64,000 nt of DNA from Cenococcum geophilum 1.58 (taxonomy: Eukaryota; Ascomycota; Dothideomycetes; Gloniales; Gloniaceae), in the NCBI GenBank assembly GCA_001692895.1, contig KV748214.1, forward strand, positions 1,027,166 to 1,091,165. The letters are read 5' to 3'. A model generated the notes under the pieces. It was not told where the DNA came from, made no database searches, and worked only from the letters and a program-made list of their open reading frames with translations. Both the position numbers and the translations under genes were made by a program. Positions 45,075-57,840 of this stretch are shown here, one piece after another. Positions within the stretch are counted from its first letter, which is position 1, and each line of letters begins with the position of its first letter.

Positions 45075-48000
45075 GTCCTTAAAGATTCCTAGTATCTCCA
45101 AGTCGTTTACTAGAGGTGTAATATTCGTTTAATTAATTTAGTTAACGTTGTTGCTTATTATACCTAAAGCATCTTCTTTCTCGTACGCGCAACGTTGTGC
45201 CCGCACTGTTACTATAATATTATCGCTAGGTAAGATTATATCGTCTCCGCGTTCTCGTTATACAAAAGAGGGGTTAGTTTATGTTGCGTTAGCGAGCCCT
45301 TTGTCTTAGTAACCCTCCTCTTGTTTAGAATGCACGAAAGTAAACGTCCGATTATCTTACGATGTTCGTTCTACTTCTAATGCTAAGTATGCGTGTCCTA
45401 TAACTCTTAATAGTCTCCAAGTTCCCTAAGTAATTCGTTATAGGGTTTTATATTTAATCTGTCGCTGCGAAGCTAGACGGTAACCTAGCGTAGGCCCTTA
45501 CTAAGCTTAAGCGTTCTTGGGATACGGAACAGAAGGCCCTAGATACTCGCATTACGGCGTCTACTTAGCTGCTTCGTCTTAAGAAAGTGCGTAAGAAGGT
45601 TCGTTTTAAGGAGTGGAAACTTATAGAATAAGGTTTGCAGGAACTTGGCAATAAAAAAACAGATTCTCTTTTAATAGGGAAGGAAATAACTCTAAATAGT
45701 TCGGTAATCATTCCTCTTAAGTCCCCCTTAGGTGGCTTATTCTTTGGCGATCCTTCTTTATTAATATTACTTAACCTATTTTCTTCTAATACTCCTATAC
45801 CTTTCCTATAGCGTTCTTAAAATTTTATAATAGCTCCTAGGTAGTCTCGTTATAGCCTATTTACTTTACTTTATACTATATTTTATTGTCAATGTCCTTA
45901 TAACTAATAATCTTCAAAACTTGCTATTTATCTTCCTCTTATCCTCTATACGTGCCTGCTTTATAAACTAGTAGCTTAATATTCCCATATACTAGCTCTA
46001 GTATTGCGATATATTATATAGGGTAGATCTTTATTTTAGCTAGTAGGTTTAACTTAAACGTAACTAGTGAAATTCTTTATATAATTTTAAAAGGTCCTAG
46101 TCTAACGTAGTCTAACTTCTTANTTNGTTGTTAACTCTTGAAATTTTTATATAGTAGCTATACTTTATCTCCCTCCTTAAGACCTAGTCCCTTAGATCTC
46201 TTAGCGTTATAGTATTTTTCCATTTTTTACTATACTACTTTAGCTATCTCTATAAGGTTTATATATAGATTTATTAAAGTCTCCATTCTTTACTTTACTA
46301 TGCTACTCATTTTCTTCACTTATTATAGTAATAATAATATTTTTAGCTTATATCCATAATTCGCCTTAAATAGTAATATACCTATTTCTTTTTATAGTGT
46401 TATATTATATATAAACTATATAACTAGTAATAGCGATACTTAATTATTCTATATATAATTAATATAATATCTTAAATACTGTTCTAGTGTCTAATTTAAT
46501 CTTTCCGTTTAACCGTCTGTCTACGGGTAATATACGGTAGAAGTTACTACTTAAACTCCTTACTCCGCTAAGAATACTTCCTAGAATACTGCTATAAATC
46601 TTAAATCCCTATCCAATATAATTTTACTTAGTACTCTATATTTTATAAACACTTCTTTAATATAGATTCTAGCGATATCTTCTACTAAGATTTCTTCTGT
46701 GTATGCTATAAAGTACCCCTACTTTATAAGCTTATCTACTATTACTAAGATCGCGTTATAATCTTATTCGGTAATAAGATCTCTTAACTTTAATAACTTA
46801 ATAATAAAGTCCCATAATATAACCTCCTATAGTTTCTCTGGTATTTTAATAGGTTATAGCTCTCTATACGGCTTATACCTCGTTGGTTTATTTCTTTAGT
46901 AATCTAGATATTCCTTTATAACTTTCCTTACTAGTCCCTAGATTCCATTAATAATATATTCCTCTTAAAGTCTTAATACTAAGCCCGTAGCTCCGTTGTG
47001 TCCTTAAGTTATTCCCTTATAGAAATCTTCTATAAAATGCTCTGCTATACTCTTTAAGATATACTTTACTTCTTAGTTCTTATATATATCTATTTATAGA
47101 TCTTCTAGCTATGCTTTTAGAATTCTTTATACCTAAAAGCTTTCTAATATCTTATAGATTCTTTCTAACTTTTCTTCTTAAGTTATTATAATCTTTGGAT
47201 AATTGTACCTAATTAGTCCGTCTATATCTTTTTGCAGTAAAGCCCCTAATAGCTTCCTATCGTTTTATAGTTTAGCTTTTCTACTTAGAGCGTCTACTCA
47301 TGCGTTCTCTATACCCTTAGTATACTAAATCTTAAAATAGTATTTTGCAAGCATCTTTACCCATTTAACTTATCTCCGGTTAAGTTCTTTTGTTATTAAA
47401 AACCCTATTAGGTTCTTATAATCTATTTTAACTATAAATAGTTTTTTTATGCCTTATAAAAATGCTCTCTATTCCTTTAATGCTGTAACTATACCTAATA
47501 ACTCCTTATTATAGATGTTATAGTTTAACTCTAGTAGTGTTATCTTCCAACTATAGTATGCTACTAGGTGCTATCCATTTTTATATTTCTATAGGAAGCA
47601 CGCCCCTAGTGCAAAGTCTAATACATCTATCTCTATAACCATCTTTAACTTTAGTTAGTAGATCTTAAGGATTAGTTCCTAGGTAAATAACTCCTTAACT
47701 TCCATAAATAGCTTCTTCTACTCCTTTCCCTATACCTATAGTTCCTCTTTCTTTGTTAACCTTGTAAATAGCTTAGTATTCGCTAATTATTGCGCTATAA
47801 ACCTTTGACAGTAATTGCAAAACCCTAAGAACGATCTTAACTGTATAAAGTTCTCTGGTTCCTACCAATTTACTATAGCCTTAATCTTCTTTAGATCTAT
47901 ACTAAGTTAGCTTAGTTTAATAATAAATCTAACAAAATATGTCTTTCTTATAAAGAATTTATATTTCTTAATTACTACTAGTATCTGTTCTTCTTATAGT

Positions 48001-48177
48001 CTCTTTAAGACCTATTTAACGTGTTCTCTATATTCTTCCTCTATTATTAAGTAGATAATAATAATATTAAGGTATACCATAATAAATTCATCTAAGTGTT
48101 CTCCTAATATATCATTAATACACTTCTAGAACGTTGCTAATGCGTTTATAAGCCTAAATTGTATAACTAATAGTTTA
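45075..48177 (-). pseudogene. gypsy-2 pol relic, 3' part
   Basis: From right to left on the minus strand: the last part of RT (48177-47700), RNase H (about 47620-47300), integrase (about 47000-46100), chromodomain (near 45960-45850) and the unassigned tail conserved with gypsy-1 (45800-45075). Heavily interrupted by stops; N bases at 46123-46126. Continues at 50627 beyond the Tc1/mariner element. Confidence 0.75.
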
Positions 48178-48231
48178 TACGGAGGTCGCTAACAAAAGTT
48201 CCTACACCTTCCTAATTAGGAAAGTACGGCT
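48178..48231 (+). repeat. Left TIR of the Tc1/mariner element
   Basis: 54 bp, identical to the reverse complement of 50571-50624. It contains the palindrome CCTAATTAGG. Confidence 0.93.
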
Positions 48232-48422
48232 ACCGCCCGCTGACCGCCCAAAATATACTGACGGCAGAAAACATCTGCAGCCTCGTTACCTTTATTACAC
48301 CGACACTAACGCCACCAAATCCTCTTCGCTCCATAACTACTGGTAAGAACTCCCCCAGCTTAAATCTTAGTGTACTAACTATAGGGTTCTTTTAGCTTGC
48401 AACTAGGGCTCAGGCCCTAGCC

Positions 48423-50465
48423 ATGAAGGCTATAGGAGCAACCCTTAAGCATATTAAAAGCATTACTTAAATAAAGCGTCGAGCGCTGCAACTTATCTTT
48501 AAAAAAGCCCTTAATCGTGGCTGGCACCCTAAAACTAATCCTCTTATCCTTAACGGCTACCTCATTAATACTCCTCGCTCCGGTAGAAAGCCCAAAATTA
48601 CTCGCGAGTTTGAACAGCGAATCCTTAAGAAAGTTACCACCAATCAATTTGGTAGAGAGAAGTCCTCTACCTATATTACTGCTGAATGCGGCTATTCTGC
48701 ACAAAGCGTCTAGCGGGTTCTTTGACGCTATAGATATCGTAAGACAAAGCCAATAAGAAAGCCTTGCCTCTTACCACAGATAAAAGAGGCTCGCCTTCAA
48801 TTCGCCTTGCGGTACGAGCATTAGACAATTAAGGATTGGAAGGCTGTAATCTGGAGCGACAAGACGGGCGTCGTTTTGGGCCATAGAAGAGGCGGCTACA
48901 AGCTCTAGCGTTTGGCTAAAGAGAAGGTAAATAAGAAGGCAATTCAACCTCGCTTTCCTAAAGCTACAGAGTTTATGTTTTGGGGTGCCTTTTTATACAA
49001 TCGGAAGGCTCCCTGCCATATATAGAGGCCAGAGACTGCAGCAGAGAAGGAGGCTTTAAAGCGTAAGCTTAAAGCAATTAACGAAGCAATTAAACCAGAG
49101 CTTTGCCAGGCTTAGGACCTTAATACTAGTATGCAACAACTCGGGCTTCGTAATAAGCCAGGCAAAAAGCCTTAATTCCGTATAACAAAGGAGAACGGCG
49201 CCTTTTAAAGAAATGGCGAGAAAGGCGGCATTAACTGGTACCGCTACCTTACCACAATTCTCCTGCCAATCCTTATTCCTTTTAGTGTTGAATATTAAAT
49301 TAATCGTCTAGATACTATTATTTAGGAGGATAAGGCTCCAGCTTACGCATCGCATTACCAGCAGATCTACTTTAACGCAGTATGCCTCCAGCGCCTTATT
49401 TGGCCCGGTAATTCACCTAATCTAAATATAATTGAGCTAGCTTAGCTATACCTTAAACGAGTCACTACAAAGAAGGGAGTACTAAGGACTAGAGCAGAAG
49501 CTAAATAAGCATAGCGGAAGGCTTAGGAGGAGCTTAAACAGTAGCGAATACAAGCTTAGATTAAGCGAATACCACGACATATTAAAGAGGTAATCCGTTA
49601 CAGAGGAGGCAATAACTACGTTAAAGGCGCTGCTGACTCTACTCGCGATTAGAAAGCTCTCAAGCGCATGGCTTAATATTGGTGCGATATAATTGCATAT
49701 ATGCGACAGCAGGTGCTTTTAAGCCTTAATCGAGTTAATCCCGTAAAGCCTCTAATAAGCAAGCCACAAGAACCAGAGCTTCCAGAGCGTATGAAAATAG
49801 GACCTTAACTTCCGAATTAGCTTCTAGATCTGGAGCCTCTATATGGCGATCACGATCTAAAGCAGCGTCGCCAACGTTGGGCCAAATGGGTCCTTCACCA
49901 GCCTACTCAGTCAAAGCCTCCCTCCGAGAAGCCTCCCTCCGAGAAGCCTCCCTCTAAGAAGCCTCCTCTTAAGCCTCCACCGCCCATCGAGCCTCCTTCT
50001 CCTCAGCCACGAGAGCTTCAAAATCAACCGAATACAAAGGGCAGGAATGTAAAGAAGGCAGCGTTTAAAGTCAGCTTTATTAAGCCTCAAATTAGGCAGC
50101 TACAGGAGGATCAACACCAAGCAATGAATGTTAGGTGGTATACAATTAATCAATCTACAAGGAAGTTAGTAAGGCCAAAAAAGGACTCTGCCGCTGCCTC
50201 TGCTGAGGCTATAGGTGACGACAGAGCCTCTACTAGCAGCTCAGTTAACAGAAAGAGGTCTATAGAGCCACCCGCGGATCGTCATGTAGAGCCTCTAGAG
50301 CCTCCAAAACACCAAACGTCTATACAAACGATTGCTAAGAAGGCAGGAAGAAGGTAGCGGCGAGAGGTTGCTTCTCAACTAGAGGACCTTATAGGGCCAG
50401 TGGAGGAGCTAGTGCAGGACAGGATTATACGGTCGCGCAGAGCCCGTAACCTTAAAAATACCTAG
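48423..50465 (+). pseudogene. DD34E Tc1/mariner transposase with long C-terminal extension
   Basis: From the ATG at 48423 to the TAG at 50463-50465 there are exactly 681 codons in one frame, with roughly two dozen internal TAG/TAA codons and no frameshift. The catalytic triad is readable: IWSDKTGV (first Asp), EDKAPAYASH (second Asp) and NIIE, with 34 residues between the second Asp and the Glu. An N-terminal helix-turn-helix region precedes it. After the core there is a Pro/Lys-rich repeat (SEKPPSEKPPSKKPP, near 49920-49970) and then a roughly 150-residue basic tail ending in an open 77-codon piece (50124-50357). Such a tail is longer than in canonical Tc1 transposases (about 340 residues). 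Inactive because of the stops. Confidence 0.88.
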
Positions 50466-50570
50466 CTTATTAATCAATCAATCAATCGCATATATATTGC
50501 CTTTTATTTAAAGCTTTTTAAGTGACTTTTAAGCTTTTATGATCAAATTTAGGATTTTTGGCGGGCGGTG

Positions 50571-50624
50571 AGCCGTACTTTCCTAATTAGGAAGGTGTAG
50601 GAACTTTTGTTAGCGACCTCCGTA
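50571..50624 (-). repeat. Right TIR of the Tc1/mariner element
   Basis: 54 bp, perfect partner of the left TIR. Confidence 0.93.
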
Positions 50625-50626
50625 TA

Positions 50627-53600
50627 GTCCTTCCTTTAACCTAAAGGCTGCCTTTTATTTATTGCCTTCCTTAATCCTAATCTAATGGTATGACTACCTC
50701 AGATCTATCTTTATAAAGATTTATATATTATCTATCCTATCTTAGATTTCGCTAATTAAGGGTAAAGGATACCTATCCTTCCTAGTAATACTATTTAACT
50801 ATCTATAGTTAATGTATAGCCTAAGTTTACCATTCTTCTTTAGTACGAATAGTACTGGATAACCCGCTAATAACTACGATAGTCTAATATATCCCTTCCG
50901 TAAGTTCTCCTAGACAAACTCCTTAAGTACCTATAACTCTTTCTCTATAAGCTTATAGGTTAGAAAGAACCTTAGACTTATTCTTAGTTCTAACTCTATT
51001 TTATAGTCCTATACTATATACTTTAACAGCTTCTTACTTTCTAGTAACTATAGCTTTTTGCTATACTTATAGTATCTCTTTAGTATATAACTTAATCCCT
51101 AATTAGTCTCTTTATATATCGCTCCAACTTAGTACTATACCAACTTAGTCTATTATTATATCTTGCGTTATCGTGTATTTTTAATATCGACTTAACCTAT
51201 AATCCAATTAATCTTTAGATTATATTTCTGTAACTAAGGCATTTCTAATACTGCCTTATTATTTCCCAAAGGTAATATATTAAAAGATATCTCGATCTAC
51301 CTTCTTTTAATAGTTATCTAAATTGGTCCTATTTTAAGATTAATAATGCCTCCTCTATAGGCTATTAGATCTCCTAAAATCGTTACTAATAGATATAGGT
51401 ACTCTTTTTATCTGTATAGTAGCCCTATCCTTTCTACTACTACTAGTAATATATTGTTCATTATTACTCTACTATCTACTAATACTTTAAACTACTAATC
51501 TTGCCAATTAACTTGTAAATTTAGGTGTCGTTTTTAAATTCCTTTAAGGGTTTAAGGCTCTACTACTAGTTCCCTCTAGTCCTATAGGCCTCTACTTTTC
51601 CTAACTATTAGCTACTAGACCCTATTTATACTTAGTCCACTTTTAGCTAATACTTCGTTTACTTTTTGTCTTTAATATACTATAGATATGTATTCTTTGG
51701 CATTCCCACCACTATTATTTATCTAGGCATTCTTCCATAAGGAATCTTCCTGGTTAAAGTATTAAATTTCCTAACTTTTAAACTTTTACTAGATACTAGC
51801 CGTGTATATACTTAGTATTCCTATATTATTACTTATCTAGCGCCTAATATATCTTTATAGGGTATTTCCAATTCTTCTCTTTTAGGTTCTTATATATTTT
51901 ATATATATTGTCTATATATGCAATCTATAATAGCATATAGTATACTAGGTGCTTTAGGTTAACCTTTAATTTATTTTTATCTTTAAGTTTAAACCTCTAT
52001 TATATTAATCTAAACGTTACGGCCTTATTTGCAGGTACTAAGATATGTCTTTCACTTCTCTAGTCCTCTAATTATTCCTCTAGATCCTTTAATATTATAA
52101 TTAAGGCTCCCTTAATATGATTTATTGCTTTTTCTATAATTAGGTAGTTTTAGATAACTTTCTCATCTAACCACATATAGAAATCTTCCTACTTATCGTT
52201 GTGCCTTTGCCTATACCACTTTTAGTATAGCTACTAGAGTGTATACGGCTTATCTATAAGGAAGTATTTTCTTATTACTACGTTATAACAGCCCTTTATG
52301 TGTCGTTCTTTAAACCTAGTTAGAATCCCTAGATCTTCTTCTTATTCTAGTTTAGTAAGCTACTTAGCTCTTAATGTGCCTATCTTAGGTCTATTAGTAA
52401 TTCTTTATACTAGTGCTCTTTCTTATATACGACCTAGTATGCTAGATCTCTTATCTAGTTTCTGCTCTTGCCATATAGTAATTCTTACTCTAAATTCTGC
52501 TATGGTTTCTTTCTTTTCGCGTCTTATAAGTGGATTTTTAAAGTCTTCTTACTTCCTAATTCCCTTGTTAATGGTCCTTATTTGTATATTAAAGTCTTAG
52601 TTCTATAGGATTCTTAATCCTAAGCTTACTTCTATCTTAAGCTTTGCTCCTACCTTAGTCTAACTAGGCTTAAGTATTCTCGTCTCATCTTAAGAGTCTT
52701 AAATCTTACTTATCTCGTCTTAAGAGTTTTGTGTTGTTGGAAATTCTTATCCCGAGCTTATCCGTATGCTTTTAAACTAAGCTGCTGCCCTACTCCATCG
52801 GTTTTCGTCTATTGTGGGTCCTTAGGTGTGCCTTATCTTATCTTAAGAATCTTAGTTATCTCTTATCTTATTTTAAGAATCTTAGGCCTTTAGCCTTTTA
52901 CATTTATTAAGTAGTAAATTAGCACTAGCAATCGTTTGCCTACTTAATCCCTTTAGGATACTCTTTCTGCCGTCTTATAAAGCAATAGATGCCGTATCTA
53001 ACGGTGTTATAATTCCCGTTACTAAACCTTGCTCTATAGCGGTCCCAGTCTCTACTTTAGTTATTGCGTTATTAAGGTTTAAATACCCCTAGTTAGTTCC
53101 TTTTTCTTCCTTATTACTATTAATTAATAAGTACTCCGACTCCATTGTTAGTGTCGCTAATCTTTATCTACTTATCGCTATAACGTCTTAATCTAGCTTA
53201 TAGAGTTAATCTTATTCTTCGTCTAACTCTTTAGTTCCTTTAAGTTCTCTTAACTCTGGCTCTTATGGCCAATAGCTTACGCCATACTTAGCGTCTTTAT
53301 AAATTTAGTATGCGTTATTATAACAAAACGCAAAACTTTTAATTAAACACTCTTTTATTCCTTATAGTACACTATTATCCCTCTATACGTATATGTCACA
53401 TACTATTAGTCTAGTTTTCTTTACTATATAGTAACTCTAACCACTTTTACAGTCTCTGGCAAAATAACCCTATTTTCCGCAATTTATATAAGCTCTATCT
53501 TTAAACCATTGCTTTTATTATGGAGTCCGCTTAAATATCTTCTACTACTAAGATTCTTAGTTTAGCCTATACTTCTTAGTCCTATAATTACTCAATCCTT

Positions 53601-54025
53601 AACCTTTAGGTTTTTATAGTTATTTTTTCTATCTTTTATAGTTTTCTTTAGTACTACTTAGGTCTATTAGCTCTGCGCCATACTATAGTTTNTAANTTAG
53701 CTTTNGTTATTNNNTACTTTANNNCTTATATAACTATANAACTCTATCCTAGCCTCTTTTAGCCTGTTCCCTTTAGAAGATCCTATTATTAATCTTAATT
53801 GCTTAATCTATTAATTCCCTAAGGGTGTCCATATCTTCCATCAGAATAATTACATCCTAGACTTTTACCTTAAGTCCTTATTTATACTGTGCTATAAGCG
53901 CCTTATTATTCTATTTAACCTATATAGCTAATGTCTAAAACTGCGTTATATACTCGATTGCTAAGGTTCACTATACTAGGTCCTAAAGCTTTCTTTCTAC
54001 CTTTATAGTCTTTAACGAAAACTCC
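50627..54025 (-). pseudogene. gypsy-2 pol 5' part and gag relic
   Basis: The RT start lies at about 51060-50627 and a protease-like block at about 51560-51250. The unassigned long spacer follows, then a zinc knuckle near 53496-53455 that keeps its Cys residues (INCGK...GYFARDCKSG), better than in gypsy-1. Gag ends abruptly at about 54025. N bases cluster at 53692-53739. Confidence 0.7.
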
Positions 54026-54399
54026 CCTTACTAAGGTTTATTTCCGTCTTTGGACCTAAGCAGCCGCCGCTTTAACCTAAGCTAAGGGTAAGCAGCCCTA
54101 AGCACGCCTTAAGCACGCAAGGGGTACCTAGTTCTGGGCCCTTAGGGCGAAAATTTGGGAATCGGCTAAAGATACCCAATATCGCCTTAAACCAAAATTT
54201 TGGCCAAGACTGCTGCGGACTTAGCTACCCCTTAAAACCTATTACTAATATATTTACGCTTACCCCTTATCTTAATAACTAACAACTTTAGCTTAACTTA
54301 TGTCCAGCTTTAGATTTCAGGTTGTTATACCGCAATTATTATTATTAAGATTATTTAAAATAGCTATATTATACGAAATGTTCCTTATTAAATATTATT
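54026..54399. other. Unassigned sequence at the truncated end of gypsy-2
   Basis: A GC-richer patch at 54050-54240 (repeats of AAGCACGC and CCTAAGC) is followed by AT-rich DNA. It matches nothing else I found in the window. Confidence 0.4.
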
Positions 54400-56340
54400 T
54401 TATTATTTTAAGTATTTTAAGTAGTATTTTAGTATTAACTTCTGGCTAATAACTGTATAGTTTCCCCCTTTATATATACCGCTTACAACCACAAAACCAT
54501 AAGGCAATTAGCCGAAGGATTTATACGCACTCTTAAATAAACCTATAATATAAATAGCTAGAACAATTAGTTTAGGTAGGCCCTTTAAATGCTTTAACAG
54601 CGGATTAGGGTATAGGTTAGAGAGGAGATCTAATGGACCCGCTTTACCTAGTATAAACTTAAATGCTCCTTAGTTGGACTGCGTGGCGCGGGCTTATAGG
54701 GGTATAGCTTAGTAAAGAGCAAACCGGATTAGATAGTGTTAGCTAGGTTTAGCCTAAGTTATATAGATTATTATATAGATATAGCCTGATCCAGAGTAGA
54801 GGGGTTATATTAGTAGACCCCTACCGTCTAAGTAAGTAGGGTAGGTATGGCCGATATAGATAAGACAGTGCTAACCTTAACTAGTTGGCAGAGCGGTGTA
54901 AATCTAAGGTAGATATAGCTCTAAGGAGCGTAAAGGAGCTATAGTAAGGGGAATAGTATTATATAAAGACGGTCTAATGCAGAATAAGGGGGTTGTATTA
55001 ACGGTGCGAGCGTTTATAGGTGGATTAAATTAGACAAGTCTAGTATCTAGAAGTTAATTAAGTAGGGTAAATTTATATAAGTATTAATGGCGGACGACGC
55101 CAGGGTCGGATTTAACAAATTATAGCTCTCTTAGGCTAAACTACTAGCGTAAAGCTAAGGGGAATAGCTTAGTAATGTCCTTATATAGGTTTAACCGAGT
55201 GGAGCTAGCTTATATAAACGTGGCTTTAATTGCAAATATTAAGGTAGGATTAAATAGCTCTAGTCTCTAGAAGTTTATCTACTTAGGTAACTTTATATAA
55301 GCATACTAGATAAAACTACGGGAATCTAACTAGATTATATAGTAGCGGCACTCCTTAACCCTAGCGAGTAGGGTAGGATTCTACGAAGCGGGGAGTATTT
55401 AAGTGTTATTAGATGGTGCTAGCCTTTATAAAGTTAAGAGGATTAAGCTAACCTACGGTTTGGTGGAGCATAAGGGGCCTAGATTAGGTAGAATTTACGG
55501 ATTAACTAAAAAAACTAGAGTTATACGGAAATAGTACGGCGGATAAAGGAGCTTAAATTAGGTTAAGTAAGCTTTTACTATTTTTTAAAAGATTAATGCG
55601 GGAATAGACTCGAAAAAGGAGTAAAGGCTTAAATTAGATAATACTAGCTATTTTATATCGCCCTTATATAGAAGTATAAATTTATCTAATACTATAAGGG
55701 TAGGTTTTAGGCTTAAAGATCGAAAACTTCTGTAGTAAGAGTATACTGCCTAACCTTTGGTAATCTAGCTAACTAGATAGCTGCTATAGAACTTATAGAA
55801 AGTATATTTAGCACTAATAACGCTAGCTACTTAATTTATATACTTTGGCGCTATAATATATAAGGTTGTAACTAGACAGCTATATAAAATCGATCTCTTT
55901 AAGGACCGGCCACCTAGCAGCGGAGGGCCTTTTTAGCACGTAGAATATCTAGCTAGGTTCTATAATTAAGATATACTAAACTAAAAATGCCCTAAAATAC
56001 GCGGGAGCTTTAATATAGGGGCCGGATTAGACAGTTTTAGTTTTTAGAAGTTAGATTAAGTAAGCAGATTAATATAAACACGGTTAATAAAGGATAAAGA
56101 GGTTAGATTAAATAGTAATAGGCCCTCCTTTAAGTTAAGTAAGTAGTGTAGAATTATATAAGTACTATTAGGTGGAGAATACGGGGACTAGATTAGATAG
56201 TGCTAATCTCTATATACTAGGAGAGAGTTATAATTTTATACGGAAGGATTAAGAATCCGTAGGATAAGGGAGCTTGCTAGTTTTAATATAAGCAATATAA
56301 TTCTATAGGCACTAGACTATTAGAGGGAATTAATATATAT
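54400..56340. repeat. Degenerate dispersed/tandem repeat field
   Basis: Blocks of a common type recur at irregular spacing: GGATTAAATTAGACAAGTCT followed by a TCTAGAAGTT block at about 55024-55060, GGATTAAATAGCTCTAG plus CTAGAAGTTTAT at about 55247-55280, and GGATTAGACAGTTTTAG plus TAGAAGTTAGAT at about 56022-56055. Each is followed by TTATATAA-like sequence. No protein is recognisable. It may be an old array of short non-coding elements. Confidence 0.5.
56190..56330 (+). repeat. Direct repeat, left copy, flanking the LINE fragment
   Basis: About 140 bp containing GTTAGATAGTGCT-like and AAGCAATATAATTC blocks that recur at 57700-57840 in the same orientation on the other side of the LINE fragment. 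The pair probably belongs to the repeat field rather than to the LINE itself. Confidence 0.55.
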
Positions 56341-56479
56341 ATATAACCATTTCTATTAAAATTTATAAAGAATTCTATAGAGGAGTTAATATATTATTTA
56401 CGGCCGTATCTATAGCTATAAAGGTAAAACCTTTAAACTTATAAGACGATATAAATTTTTATTTTTTATTTTTTATATC

Positions 56480-57560
56480 CATTGTATTGTACTACGTACA
56501 ATACTGCGCATGCAGCCTCTAGGCTATAGCGCTATAGTTCTATATACATGAATCCTTTCTAGGCAGCTTAATATGTACTAGTAGCTATGTCCTAGTAGTT
56601 TATAAACCTCTAGACTAGAGGTTTACCGCTCCCTAGTAAAATACTAGGTTACGACAACTATTAGGTAGTATTAAAACAGTAGAAAAACGGTAAAAGAAAC
56701 GGTAAACGAATCCTAACGCCTGCCCCTATACATTTTATAGTTTATTTCTGTCCTTTTGCTTACTACTATCTATTTACTAAAAGTCTAGTAGGAGTTACCT
56801 CCTTCTAAAGCTTCTACTTCCATTAGCCACTCTCTAGTAGCTATTTTTGTCTTACTTAGAAATAGGAAAAGCGCCCTTCTTCCTTTCTCTGTACAAAAGA
56901 GCTTCCCTAAGGAGAGAGAAGAGCTTAGTTGTCTTTGCATTTCTTTTCTCTCTTCCCTGTATAGTCTGCATTCTAGTAATAGGTGCTTAGGAGTCTGTAT
57001 AGCTCTACAGCCCTTAAAGCATCTACCTTCTTTATCCTTCCCTATTGTCTTAGAGAAGGATTTAAAGAAGCCTTTTCCTAGTTTTAGTTGATAGAAAGCT
57101 GATTGTAACCTTTTAGGATATTTATCCTTAGGGGCTTTAAGAGATAAAGAGTAGTTTCCTCTAGAGATCCTAGTATAGTGTTTTCCTTTATTTTTTTTCT
57201 GTTGCCAGCTGCTTTTCCACTGTCCTAGTATTTTTTCTCTTGCTGCTCTCCCTATATAGGCTAGGGATGTATAAGAAAAGACGATATAATATTAGTATAG
57301 AAAAATAACTTTATATAATAGGTTACGACTACTCCTTATCTCCTTATAGCTACTAAATTATCCATATATCTATGCACTTATTAGTGTTATAGGCGTTCTT
57401 CCTACTAGGATTTTTTTACATTAATTCTTAGCCTAAAGCTTTAAACTATATTTAAATAAATCCTTAATTAGCTAGTAAGCGAATAGGGCTACTACGCTAG
57501 CTTTATACTGGATCGGTTTGCCTTTATAAATAACTATATCCTATACAATAATACTAAATT
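56480..57560 (-). pseudogene. Tad-like LINE 3' fragment
   Basis: The minus strand at about 57120-56830 is nearly free of stops and reads RLQSAFYQLKLGKGFFKS, then FKGCRAIQTPKHLLLECRLY and a basic region. This matches the C-terminal Cys/His block found after RNase H in Tad-type elements. Upstream (57560-57320) an RNase H/RT-end like region (KPIQYKASVVALFAY, ILVGRTPITLISA) is more decayed. The 5' part of the element is missing. Confidence 0.7.
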
Positions 57561-57699
57561 CTAAAGGGTCTACTAACAGTTTTAAACTTAACTTATGTTG
57601 TACCGTTATTAGTTATAAAAGTATTGCCGTTATATACTGGACGGTAGGCGCCCTTTAAGGGAACTATTTCTAGACTTCTTAGTTTAAATAGACTTAGGA

Positions 57700-57840
57700 G
57701 TAAATTAGGTAGTTAGATGGTGCTCTCTCTATAGGCTTATTAAGGGGTATAATTTTATATAGAAGAATTTAGGAATCTAGGAGCTAGGTTACTTTAGTAT
57801 AACTAAGCAATATAATTCCTATAGGCATTATACCATTATC
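57700..57840 (+). repeat. Direct repeat, right copy
   Basis: See the left copy at 56190-56330; shared blocks include TATAATTTTATA and AAGCAATATAATTCC. Confidence 0.55.

Larger units (their letters stand above)
48178..50624 (+). mobile_element. Tc1/mariner-type DNA transposon
   Basis: 2,447 bp with perfect 54-bp terminal inverted repeats (48178-48231, 50571-50624) starting TACGGAGGTCGCTAAC, flanked by TA dinucleotides. It is inserted in the RT part of gypsy-2 and carries one transposase gene on the plus strand. It is less mutated than the host element, as expected for a later arrival. Confidence 0.94.
44630..54025 (-). mobile_element. 5'-truncated Ty3/gypsy chromovirus (gypsy-2), interrupted by Tc1/mariner
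   Basis: The 3' LTR (44630-45051, about 422 bp) is the reverse complement of the gypsy-1 LTR. The body follows gypsy-1 inverted: tail region, chromodomain, integrase, RNase H, RT, protease, spacer and zinc knuckle. A 2,447-bp Tc1/mariner element sits in the RT part at 48178-50624. Similarity ends near 54025 in gag, at the position equivalent to about 28000 in gypsy-1, so the 5' part and 5' LTR are missing. What follows is unrelated sequence. Confidence 0.88.

Noticed and set aside
54026-54060. Continuation of the pogo relic after gypsy-2
   Set aside because: A short CCTAAG match to the sequence before 44630 exists, but the following DNA does not read as pogo and gypsy-2 lacks its 5' end, so no junction can be shown.
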